Position numbers and translations under genes: made by a program. Source: Asterochloris sp. CNOR1 (Eukaryota; Chlorophyta; Trebouxiophyceae; Trebouxiales; Trebouxiaceae). Taken from it: 64,000 nucleotides of DNA. The stretch spans positions 1,860,001-1,924,000 of the forward strand of contig OZ017749.1 of NCBI GenBank assembly GCA_963969365.1, read 5' to 3'. Shown here in pieces: positions 34,601-46,600 of the stretch; within the stretch, counting starts at the first letter, position 1, and every line of letters begins with the position of its first letter. The notes beneath the pieces were generated by a model, which saw nothing but the letters and a program-made list of their open reading frames with translations, had not been told where the DNA came from and searched no databases.

Positions 34601-37600
34601 CACACTCAGCAACACGGGCCAGCAGACTATGGCTTGACGCCTACCGAGAGGGCCAACCTAGGCGGCCATGATGGCAGTTATGCAGCCAGTGGTTCCCGAC
34701 GGTGCAGCAGTGTGCAGCTTACTTTGTGAGCAGGACAGGCCAGTAGGCATGGCACAGCTGCATTGGGGGCAAGCAGTGTCAGCTTTGCCTGCAGCCCATT
34801 GCCTGTCTGTCATGTGTGAGGTGCAGCCAATTGCTCGCCTGCCACATTAGTTAAAGAAGCATCAATGCAAGAGAGGACCAGTGTCACTTTGCCAGCAGCC
34901 CCCTCCATGACTACAATGTCCAGAGCAGCACCATTGCTAACTGCATGCCTGCCATGTGCTCCTGCAGGTGGCCCTTCCCCAATCCGACTACAAGGCCCTG
35001 GACGCAGCACTTCTGGCTGCCTGCGCGGCTGCAAACCTGCAGGCCCATCCTGTCTTCATTGAGAAGATCCACCAGCTCTATGAGATGATCCTGGTCCGGC
35101 ACGGCCTCATGCTGGTGGGGTACAGCTTTGGCGCCAAGACCAGCATGTACCGCATGCTGGCCACCGCCCTGGGGGAACTCTGCGAGAAGGGCCTCTTAGA
35201 GGAGAACAAGTGAGCAATATGTACCTGTGAGATAGGTCTGCTTGCTGGGCTGAGCATGCAAACCCACTTTCCGACCTGCCTGAGAGCGAACATTGATGGT
35301 AAAATGTATATCTGGCCAGTCAGCTGCATCAACCTGCTTGCTGCTGTTGTCCTGCAGCTCTCAGATGTGCAGAGGCACAGCTGGCTGCCTTTGCTGGCAT
35401 GCGCTGCTTACATCATGTGAACCTCTTGGGTACAGTGTGGGGCAGAAGGGGGGTTGGAGTAGTGATGAGACTCAGAGGGCAGGGATTTTCTGCCTCAGTC
35501 AAGCCTTCAGCTTGTGTGCTAGCTGCATGTTTGTCTGCAATCAATGCAGGGTCAAGATGTGTGTGATGAACCCCAAGAGCATCACAATGGGCCAGCTGTA
35601 TGGCCAGTTCGACCCCATCAGCCATGAGTGGAAGGACGGGGTCTTGGCCAAGCTGTTCAGGGACATGGCCACTGACACCAGCCCTGACAGGAAGTGGGTC
35701 CTGTTTGATGGCCCTGTGGACGCTGTCTGGATAGAAAACATGAACACGGTGAGTCGGCTGGACATGGCTATCACTAAAAATGTTTCTTAGAGCCCTTGGA
35801 GCTGGTGGGCTGAAGAGTAGAGCATGCTGGCATCCTCCTTAGTCACCGTTTTGGTCCTGGATATTGACGCCTGTTGCGTGCAGCTTGCCGTCTACTGAGG
35901 GTAAGCAAGTTGTGGAGTTGTGGTTCTGCCTGCCCTACAGGTGCTGGATGATAACAAGAAACTCTGTCTGAACAGTGGAGAGATCATCCAGATGAGCAAC
36001 TCCATGGTGCGCTGCCCCGGCTGCTTGCTGGCTGAGCTTTCCTGGCCGTTGCTTTGGTCAGGGCATTAGTTGAAGGCTTCACTTTCTACAAACCCTATTA
36101 CTGCTGCTGCCTGTGCAGAACATGATCTTTGAGGTTCAAGACTTAGCAGTGGCCTCACCAGCCACAGTCAGCCGCTGCGGCATGGTCTATGTGGAGCCCA
36201 GCCAACTGGGTTGGCGTCCCCTCAGGGATTCATGGGCCAAGGCAGAGCTCCCGCCCTCACTCCTGCCAGAGCACAGGACCCACGTGAGCTGCTGCATGTT
36301 GTGTCGTGAGTAGCCCCCAGAGCAGGTCTGAGGCAGCAAGCACCAGCCTGTCATGCAGGCTGCAAGTTTGAAGTGGCTCCCCACACCCTAAACGCTGGGC
36401 CTGAACTGAAGTGCCTTGCCATGCATGCCGGGCAGGCACACCTTTCCCTGGCTTGGTCCTCCTCTCAAGCAGTACTTTGAGGTACTTACTGGGCTGCATC
36501 CTGCTTGGTGCAGGTGATGGCACTATTTGAGTGGCTTGTGGACCCCTGCATTGCTTTCATCCGGCGCAACTGCAAGGAAGTGGTGGCCACAGCCGACGTC
36601 AATCTGCCCTGCAGCCTCATGAGGCTGCTCAGCAGCCAGCTGGACGATTTTAAGCAGGCACTTACCACTGTGAGCCTGCATTGCCAGCAGCAGCTTGCAA
36701 AAATTAGCCCTAGTGCCTGGCTGCCTCCAACATAAGACTTATGCGGATTGCTGCACTGCCTCATCTGTGGTGGGGTATAAGCTCTGCGTGTTGTCAGGCT
36801 CTAGACATGTGCCTGCACGTTCCCTACGGCTTCAAGTCCTTGATGGAAAATTCCTGCCTGGTGCGATCTGTCCCTGCTGCTGCAAAGAAATGCATAGGAC
36901 CACCCCTGTCTGCAGGACCTGCCCAAGAACAGCCTGGACCTGCTGGAGGGCATGTTCCTGTTTAGCCTGGTGTGGTCCATTGGCGCGACAGTGGACAAGG
37001 ATGGGCGGGGTGCCTTCAACCGCTTCCTGCGAAAGATGCTGCATAAGGGCGTCAGCATCAACCCTGACAGGACCGATTTTGACCTTGGGCCAGGCCTCAC
37101 CATCCAGGAGCCTGAGTGGTCCATCTCTGTGCCCATGCCTATGGTGGGCCGACAAGGGCTGCAGTGATTTTGAAATGCCAGGGCGTCAGTGATGTGTACC
37201 CTGCTTGCTTCCCAGTCTGCTCTGTGGCACCCTGCAGGCAAGCTGCAGCCACACACAGTACCTTCGTTCCAGCTTATGGGTCTCTTTTCACCTACCGGGG
37301 GCCTCCTGGCTCCACTTGGCTCTGGTCTTTTCAGCACTGGGCCTGGCCATCCTGCAGGAGGGGAGCATTTATGACTATCTGTTTGACAAGGCACAGTGTG
37401 GGTGGCGCCACTGGATGGACACAGTACCTGTCCAGGAGGTGCCCACCAGTGCAGCCTTCCACGAGATCATTGTGCAGACCATCGACACTGTGCGCTACAC
37501 CTACCTACTCAACATGCTGGTCTCCCATGGCTACCACACCCTGTTCACAGGTTGGGTCCCCTGTATCACCCCCAGCACACAGCGCAGTGGTTGCTTGCCA

Positions 37601-40600
37601 GTCTGCATGCCAGTTGTGATGTGGAGCTGTGGTCCGGGAGTTCTGTTACGTCCCTTCTGCAAATATAGTTTACACCCCCTCACAGCCTGACTGCGGTCCT
37701 GCAGGTCTCCTGGATATCTGCACATGAACAGGCCACTGAGCTGCTGCAGGCTCCACGGGTACCGGCAAGACTGTTTATGTGAGGAGCAAAGTGGATGCCC
37801 TGGACAAAGCAGCCTACCAGAACATCCAGACTGCCTTCTCTGCGCAGACCAGTGCAAACCAGATTCAAGACCTGATTGATGCCAAGCTGGACAAGCGCAG
37901 GAAGGTGAGTTGGCAGAGGCTGGGCTGGCCACATCATCTGGGTATGAAGGGCTCTGATGTTCGCATCAGCAGCTCAGGATTCTTGTGGCACAAGGGGCAG
38001 TCGCGTGTGGCTGGGCTGGCAGCTTCCTGGGGTGGCAGCAGCATGCTTGTTTCATGCACTGGCAAACAGAGGTCCTCTGAACGGGAAGCACACAATCCTT
38101 GTGGCACACTGGGCAGCTCTGTTCAGCTGAGCTGACAGCTTCCTGAGCTGGCAGCACCATTCATGGCTTCCTCCCTGGCAAGCTGTATCTTGTTGGGCTG
38201 ACAGCACAGAATGCCCGTGGCGCAGGGGGCAGCTGTGTTCATCTGACTGTACGGAACAAGCTCTCTGTGAATTGAGACGACCTCCATTGCAACTGCCATT
38301 TGCAGCCAGGTGGCAGCTGTGACACCTAGTATTGCCCAGCAGCATCAGAGCTACTTTCCAGCTGGGGCAGCTGCCAGTCTGACACCCCTTCTGCCCTGGG
38401 TGCAGGGCATCTATGGCCCCCCTTTTGGCATGAAGTGCGTGATCTTTGTGGATGACCTCAACATGCCTGCCCTGGAGACCTATGGAGCCCAGCCACCTGT
38501 GGAGCTGCTGCGGCAGTACATGGACCACGGCGGCTGGTATGACAGGTCAGTGCTGCCGCTGAAGGGTGCACAGCCAGCACCAAGCAAGCTGCCCATCCTT
38601 GGTCCCTGATCAGGACCTGGGCTGTGGCTGCCAGTCATGATTTGCTTGGATTTCAGTGTCTTGTGAGCCCTTACTTGTTCAATGGTGCACAGTGCAGCAT
38701 GCCCTTGCTTCTCCTGCTGACAGAGGCCTGGATTGCTATGCTTACGAAAGAGCCTGCAGGCACCCAGAATTCTTCCACATGCGCCCTGCAGGTCAGACAA
38801 TTCCTGGCGAGCAGTAGTTGATGTCATCTTCTGTGCAGCGATGGGGCCCCCAGGCGGCGGCAGGAACCCTGTCACGCCACGCTACCTGCGCCACTTCAAC
38901 CTCATTGCCATTTCCGAGTTTGACGATGCAACATATTCCAGCATCTATGGGGTGAGAAGGGAATGCCTGCTGCAGATGGCTGTAGGCAGCCGCGGGCGGC
39001 TAAGGTGGGGAGGCCTGATGCAAACAATTCTGCAGCAGATTATCAAGAGATGCCTGGTGTGATCCTGCAACAAGTCCTGGCGCTTAAGCTGGGCACACAT
39101 TGAGACAGCCCAGGGGTTTCTTGCAGCATGCAGCAGATGCATGGCTTGCTGTTACATGGCAAGGCAAAAGACCTCCATGGGAGAACCTGCTCCTCAGCCA
39201 CACATCTGTCCCTGGCTGCAGAACATCATCAATTGGTGGCACCGCAAGGCCACGGTTCCCACACAAGTGGCCGACATGGGGTCGGCTGTTGTCACAGCCA
39301 CAGTGGACATCTACAACGCCATCAGACGTGCTCTGTTGCCCACTCCAGCCAAGAGCCACTACACATACAATATGAGGGATTTGAGCAAGGTCTTCCAGGG
39401 CATTGCCATGATTGGCACCCCTGTGGACTCGCCTGAGAAGATGGCACGGTGAGGCAGGCTGCAAGGCGAATGGGTTGAGCAGCGAGCTGTGCGCCTCCTG
39501 GCACCCACTTCTGGGGGTGTTACTTGGCACTCCTGCCTGCTCCACCTGTACGTCAGCACCGAGTCTGATTGTTGACGAGCGCACTGTCAGAGTGACACTG
39601 CTAGAGCGTGTGCTGGCCCATGCTTCCTGATCATACATCTGAGGGTCAGTAGTGGTTGAATTGAGTCTGCTCGTTGCTCAAGACATTGGTCCCCAGTGCC
39701 CAATCATCCCCTCCCCCCCCCCCCCCCCCCAACACCCTGCACGCTGCAATCTCACAAGCTGCTCTGCTGGAAAAAGAGAGCCCCTGCTGGTGCATCCCAA
39801 TGCCCAACACCCTGCAGGCTGCGGTCCCACAAGCTATTTTCTTCACAGTGCTGGCCCCTGACCATGCACCCACCCCCGACGCCTGCAGGCTGTGGTCCCA
39901 CGAGATGCTGCGCGTCTTCCACGACCGCCTGGTCAGCGGCGAGGACCGCGCCTGGTTCTGTCGCTTCATGTCTGACATGGTCGAGCAGCACCTGGGCCTG
40001 CAGCTTGACCAGGTGGCCCAGGTGCCGGCTGATGTGGACCCCTCCGAAGTGCGGGAGGTGGCCGCCCTGCGCAACATCATGTACTGCAGCTTCCTCACCC
40101 AGGTGGGCGGCAACAGCAAGCTGCAACAGCATGGTTGAAGTGCCACATCCCGCAGTCATGAGGGGATGAGGTGGCAGGCAGACCTCACTCAGGACACTGT
40201 GCACTGCAGTTTCACGTGTCAGGTGGGTGTTTTGGTGGGAGCCACAGCTGCATGATATCAGAAGCATCATTGTTCAGCGGGGTAGGGCCACTTCCTGTGC
40301 AGGCCCACTTTCTTGCCACACCCTGTTGCTTTTCTCGATTGTCTGGCACAGCTCGCTGGGGGTACACATGAAATCTGATCCACACGACAACTGCCTATGC
40401 AGGCCAGTGACAGGGAAACATGTGACTATCTGCCGCCCAAGCAGTCTGTACAGCTCACCAGAGCACCCCCTCCTTGTACAGGGTGGGGACAATCAGAAGT
40501 ATGAGGAGGTGACAGACCAGGGGCGCCTGCTGAAGTGCATCGAAGACTACCTGGCGGACTACAATGTGCAGAGCAAGACGCGCATGGACCTGGTGCTGTT

Positions 40601-43600
40601 CCAGTATGCGGCAGAGCATGTCTGCCGCATCATGCGCATCATCAAGCAGCCCTTTGGCAATGCCCTGCTGGTGCGTACAATCTATCTTTTGGGTACATGT
40701 GCTAACAGGTCATGGCCATCTGCGGCCAGTCTGTGGCCCCGCACACAGCACCCAGCAGCCCTGTGTAGTGGCCGAGCACAAGCATGTTGATATCTTGCAC
40801 TGACTAGCCTGTTGCCTCCAGCAATGTGGTCCCAGCAACAACCCTCACAGGTTGGACAGCAGTGTAGCAGGGACCACTGGCTGAACCCTTTCACCTGCTC
40901 TGGCAGTGCTGCAGTAAACATACATGTTGACGACTGCAACTAACACTGCAGGTGGGCGTGGGCGGTAGCGGGCGGCAGAGTCTGACCAGAGTTGCAACCT
41001 TTATGGCAGAGTACTCCCTGTTCACCATCGAGATCAGCCGCAGCTACACCCTTGTGGAGTGGCGGGAAGACCTGCGCTCTGTTCTCAAGCGGGCAGGCGC
41101 ACAGGTGGGGGCTGCAGCTGATGGCGTGTGTCTGCTGATTGGACACAGTGGAGCTCACCAAGCATGATTGCAACCATCACAGCCAAAAAGTGCTGGCCCG
41201 TATTCATATGTAGGCTGATCAGCAGGCTGAGCTGCATGCAACCACGTGACCTCCTCGGTGCAGACAGCAAGGCTGCACGGCAAGCATGATTTAACATCCT
41301 TGGGATGTTCCTGCAGGGCCAGTCCATGGTCTTCCTGATCAGTGATAGCCAGCTCAAGGACGAGAGTTTCCTTGAAGACATCAATAACATCCTCAACACC
41401 GGAGAGGTTTGCCTGCCTCTAGCCTTGCAGAGCGTCTCATCCCGCAGTCAGCCAAGCACTGCCCACAAGTCAGTCGTGCACCCTCACGGTACAGCATTCC
41501 AGCTCAGAAGGGTGCAGCAGTTGGCTACCGGTGTGCAACAGGCTACGTGCCTCACAAAACTGGCTGTGAGCTGCAGCTCGGCACAGAGCCCCAGTGTTCC
41601 TCTGGTGGCTGCCAGAATGCAGCCAGCTGAACGTGACACCGCTAAGCTGCACCTCGAGCGTGCTTGCTGCCTCTCTGGCAGGTGCCCAACTTGTTCCCCA
41701 AGGACGAGCTGATGGGCATCATTGAGACCGTGACCCCCAAGGCCAAGCGTGCAGGGCGGGGCATCACTCCCCCTGAGGTGTACGCCTACTTTGTGGAGCT
41801 GTGCCGCTCCAACCTGCACATGGTCCTGGCCATGTCGCCTGTGGGGGATGCCTTCCGGTGAGGGCGTGGCCTGTTGCCGGGGAGTGCAGTACTGATGACA
41901 TCATTTAGAACATATACAGTGCACTGACAGATTGCTTGTATGACACACACGCTTGACCGTTGCAAGGCACGCTTGCTGCCAATCACCTTTGCAACAGCAC
42001 TTCCTGGGTTGTCTTGCCCCTGTGTGAAGCATGCCCTTGCATCACTGCTGATGGTTCTACTGCTCACTGTGCTGCCGCCTAGGCATGCACCTACCCCTGC
42101 AGGGCGCGGCTGCGCAAGTTCCCCTCCCTTGTCAACTGCTGCACCATTGACTGGTTCAGTGAGTGGCCCAGCGATGCCCTCAAGAGTGTGGCCTCCCAGT
42201 TCCTCAAGGTGTGTGCTGCAATATCTGACCCGTAGATGGCTCACAATGTGCGTGCAACCAAGGCCTGAGGCATGCAGCTCAGCCATTGAGGCTCCTTGCT
42301 AGGGTCACTCTCCATGCATGCGCTCAGGCAACCATGTTCCATGTGTGAGTCCCAGTAGGGACAGCTCTGATCATCAACCCCTAAGCCTGTTGGCGGAGGG
42401 TGTGTGGTGTTTTCATCTCAGGCTGCCATGCCCCTGCCTGCTTGCCTGTGGAGACGCTCTGAGGCCCACAAGGCTCTCCAATGCATGCGCCTACCTGCAG
42501 GATGTGGAGATGCCCAGCCCTGAGGCTCGCGAGGCTGTTGAGCGCATGTGTATGTTGTTTCACCAGAGCGTGCGCACCCTAGCAGCCAACTTCCAGCAGG
42601 AGCTGCAGCGCCACTACTATGCCACGCCCACCTCCTTCCTGGAGCTCATATCCACATACAAGCAGCTGCTGGGGGTCAAGCGCGGCCAGGTGGACACCCT
42701 GAAGAAGAGGTGAGGCAGGGGGCAGCCCTGTGTTGTTGGGCGGGTGGACAGAGTGCTGGAGAGGATAGCGGTGCCGCTGTGCTTGTGCCAGGGTGTTCTG
42801 AGGATGGCGCACAACAATGCATGTTGCACAGACCTCGCTGATTTTGGCAGTCTGCAGAACAGCCAGCAGCCCCCCTTGTCAGTCAGATGGAGGTCTGCCC
42901 GTGGTGGTGGCCAACTTCCTGTTACGATGCCATTGGTCCAGCTGCCTGCTGCATGGCCTGCAGAAGCTGCTGGCTGCTTTGAGGTGCTGCTGTTGGCCTG
43001 CTGCAGGTATGAGGTGGGCCTGCAGAAGCTGCTGGCTGCAGAGTCTGAGGTCAACATCATGAAGGAGGAGCTCATCCAGCTGCAGCCCAAGCTTATTGCC
43101 ACTGGCAAGCAGGTAGGCTGTTGCCTCAATATCAGCGTGCGGATGCTGAAGTGTTGACACCTTCACTCTGCGTGCCCACAGGCTGCATATCACCTGTACA
43201 TGCCTCACTGAGTCAGCCTTTTGCCAAGCTGGGGAGCCTTGTATCGTGTCCTGCTGCATGCAGGTAGAGGAGACTCTGGTGGTGGTCAACAGCCAGACAG
43301 AGGCCGCCACTGCCAAGAAGGCTGTTGTGCAGGCTGAGGAGGCTGCCGCGTCCATCAAGGCTACATCAGCCAAGGCCATCAAGGTGCGCGCCTGCCCAGA
43401 TATGTTGCAGCAACGGCGACTGTGCTGACCCAGATGCCCACCAGCCACTTAGATCACGCTGCAGCCACAAGAGAGCTGCGGCCATCACCTGGTTCATGCA
43501 ACTTTTCTCTGCTCTCCCAGCACTGAGTAATATGGCTGAGTCTGACCTCTGCATGCTTGCTCTGGTAGCCACGTTGACCTGCACTTAGCACTGGGCTGAG

Positions 43601-46600
43601 ATCCTGCTGCTTGGGCACTGTCCACAGTCTCCCTACCAGCAGACGCTTGTGGGTGGCTGCTGCAGGATGAGTGTGAGGGGGAGCTGGCAGTGGCAATGCC
43701 CCTCCTTGAGAAGGCTCTGGCTGCTTTGAACACGCTGACCAAGGGGGACATCACAGAGGTCAAGTCGATGAAGAGCCCACCAGCAGGTGAGGCAGGATGT
43801 CTTTGTGGATGAGGGAGGCCCAGGTCAGGCTGCTGGCATGCAATGGTGGTCACAAGGGGCATGTGCTGCTGCTCAACTCTGATCGTGCTGGCATCAGTTG
43901 GCTTTACAGTCACCTGAGCTGAGAGGCAAGGGCAGTGGGGATGCTGACTTGGGGGCCTGCTGCTGAGGCTGCAGGCTGACCAGCTCTGCTCGTGGCTGCA
44001 GTTGTGAAGCTTGTCATGGAGGCGGTGTGCCAGATGCTGGGCATCAAGCCAAAGAAGGTGCAGGACCCTGCCAACCCTGCCAAGAAGATCGATGACTACT
44101 GGGATCCGGCACAGAAACTGCTGGGCGAGGCAGGTGTGCGCCCTCAGCGCCTCTCCACTCCTGAGTACAGACTGCTGTCTGGCAGTGCTGTGCACAGTAT
44201 TGGCTCGGCCGGCATGTATGGTCGGGGGTCCATGCAGTGTCTCTGTGGCATGCAGGGTTCCTGCAGAAGCTGCAGACATATGACAAGGACAACATCCCAG
44301 TGGAGACCATCACTCGCATCAAGCCCTACATTGACAACCCTCAGTTCGACCCTGATGTGGTGGCCAAGGCCTCCAAAGCTGCCTATGGCCTTGTTTGCTG
44401 GGTCAGAGCCATGGAGGCATATGACAGGTCAGCTGCAGGTTGGGCTCTGACTTTGGCTTTGGCCTGGGTCTGCCCACTGAATAAATGTGCAGGGATAATT
44501 TTTGTGGGCCCTGTGTAAACCTCCACTGGCGCCGTGCCTCCCCAGCAGATGGCATAGTTGATGGGGCGCCTCCTTGCCCTGCTGCACCGTGTCACTTGTG
44601 CAGGCCGCACACTGCGCCCAAAAAAAATCCTCCCAGCCACAAGCCAGTGTTAAGCCTTCACTATGTGACATGACACGCGAGGGTGTCTGCAATGGTGCTG
44701 CAGGGCGACTTTCAACACGCTCTCAGCCTGCTCTGCCTATAGGTCACAGGCTGTGCAGGTTGCAACTGTGAGCTGCATTTTGGACCTGCACGTGCTGCCA
44801 GTGAAGGGGAGTCGCAGATCCTGCCGTGCACTCTGTGCTGTACACTGAGCCTTTGCAGGGTGGCTAAGGTGGTGGCCCCAAAGAAGGAGAAGCTGGCTGC
44901 AGCAGAGGCTGAATACAGTGAGCTCATGGCGGGCCTGAACCAGAAGAAGGCTGAGCTGGCAGAAGTGGAAGCCAACCTGGCAGCCCTCAACGCCAAGCTC
45001 AAGGAGATGCAGGTCAGCACAACTGGTCTGTCTTGTGACCCTGTCGTGTCAAGCCTCCGTCTGCTGCGATGCCCACACCGGACCAGATACGCTCAGTGCA
45101 GTAATGGCAAAGCACCCAACTCTGCCAGGCTTCTGGTCCCCCACGCCAAAGCAGAGCTGCAGAGAGGTGTTGACCTGGGCAGCAAACCACTCATAGTCTG
45201 TAGATGCTTTGCCTGGCGCGCCTGACCCAGAGCCAGCAGGAGCAGCTGGAGCGCAACTTGTACCTGTGCAGCAGACGCACAGCAAGATACTGCACCTACA
45301 TTGCTTAGCACTTGTTGTTGCAGAACCATAAGCGGGAGCTTGAGCACAGTGCAGATTCTGCTGCAATGTGTATGCTATAAGCTTGCCAGGCACCCTGCAG
45401 GACCAGAAGCAGCAGCTAGAATATGACGTGGACCTCTGCAGCAAGAAGCTGACGCGAGCAACCCAGCTCATTGGTGGCCTGGGTGGCGAGAAGTCGCGGT
45501 GGACAGAGGTGGCCAAGAAGCTGGGCGGCGACTACATCAACCTGACAGGAGATGTGCTGCTGTCCTCAGGCTTCATCGCCTACCTGGGTGAGTAGCTGTG
45601 CCCTGAGAAATGATGGCAGGGGCTTAGGGCAGGATGGGGCAACCACCAGATAACACAATCTGGGATGTGCTGCTGTTCTCCTGCCTCGGCGCCGAACTGC
45701 GTGAAGCTGCAAATGAGGGCTATGCCGCCTGTCCCTGAGACCATCAGATGAACCTCTCGCTGAGTGTGCCTTGCTTGAAAGCGGCCATACTCAGGCCTGG
45801 ACTGCAATGAAGCAGGCAGCCTGACCGCTTCGCTGGCAGGCCAGCTCCTGCAGCACGCGGCTGTCTAGTGCCAAGCAAGATGCATGCTTGAGCTGGAAAA
45901 TATATACAGAGGCTCCACACGACCATTGTCTTCCGCATTCGGCAGTGCTTTCAGCTCCACCTACCAGGAGAGGGCTATTCGAATTGCACTTGCCAGTCTG
46001 GTCAGCCAAATTTCTTGAGTGTCTTGTGTTGTGGCAGGTGCCTTCACATCCAGCTACAGGGAGCAGGCCATTGGGCAGTGGATGGCAGCCTGCGAGGCCA
46101 ACCAGATCCCCTGCACCAGCGACTTCAAGATGGTCAATGTTCTCGGGGAGCCAGTCAAGATCAGGAGCTGGGTCATTGACGGCCTGCCCAATGATGGTTT
46201 CTCCATTGACAATGCCATCGTAGTCAGCAAGGCGCGGCGGTGGCCACTGCTTATTGACCCCCAGGTGAGGCCTCGCTGCAGAAATGCCTCTGGGCCGGTG
46301 CAAAGCAGGGCATGCCATAATGGCTTACTGCCGCCAATCTCCTGCTGCCTTGTGCAAAACAGCACTTCTGCTGTCCAGCACCCTCGTCAAGCTGCCTACA
46401 CGCTGGGGGCATGTCTGCCTGCCTATGCTTGCAATGTACACCTCAGCTCTCTTGCAGACTTCCTCAGCACAAGCCCGCCATACCAGAGTGGCAAGAGCCG
46501 CCTCGTGAACAACTATTTGGCTGGTACCTCTGTGCGCATCCTACCATGTAGCAGTCAGCTCTTGCGTGGCTCATGGCCTCCTTTTCCTGCAGGGCCAGGC

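Larger units (their letters stand above)
42502..45590 (+). other. Dynein stalk, microtubule-binding domain and buttress
   Basis: A long heptad-rich helix ([48 protein letters not shown]) leads to a microtubule-binding domain ([73 protein letters not shown]). The return helix follows ([55 protein letters not shown]). Confidence 0.9.
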
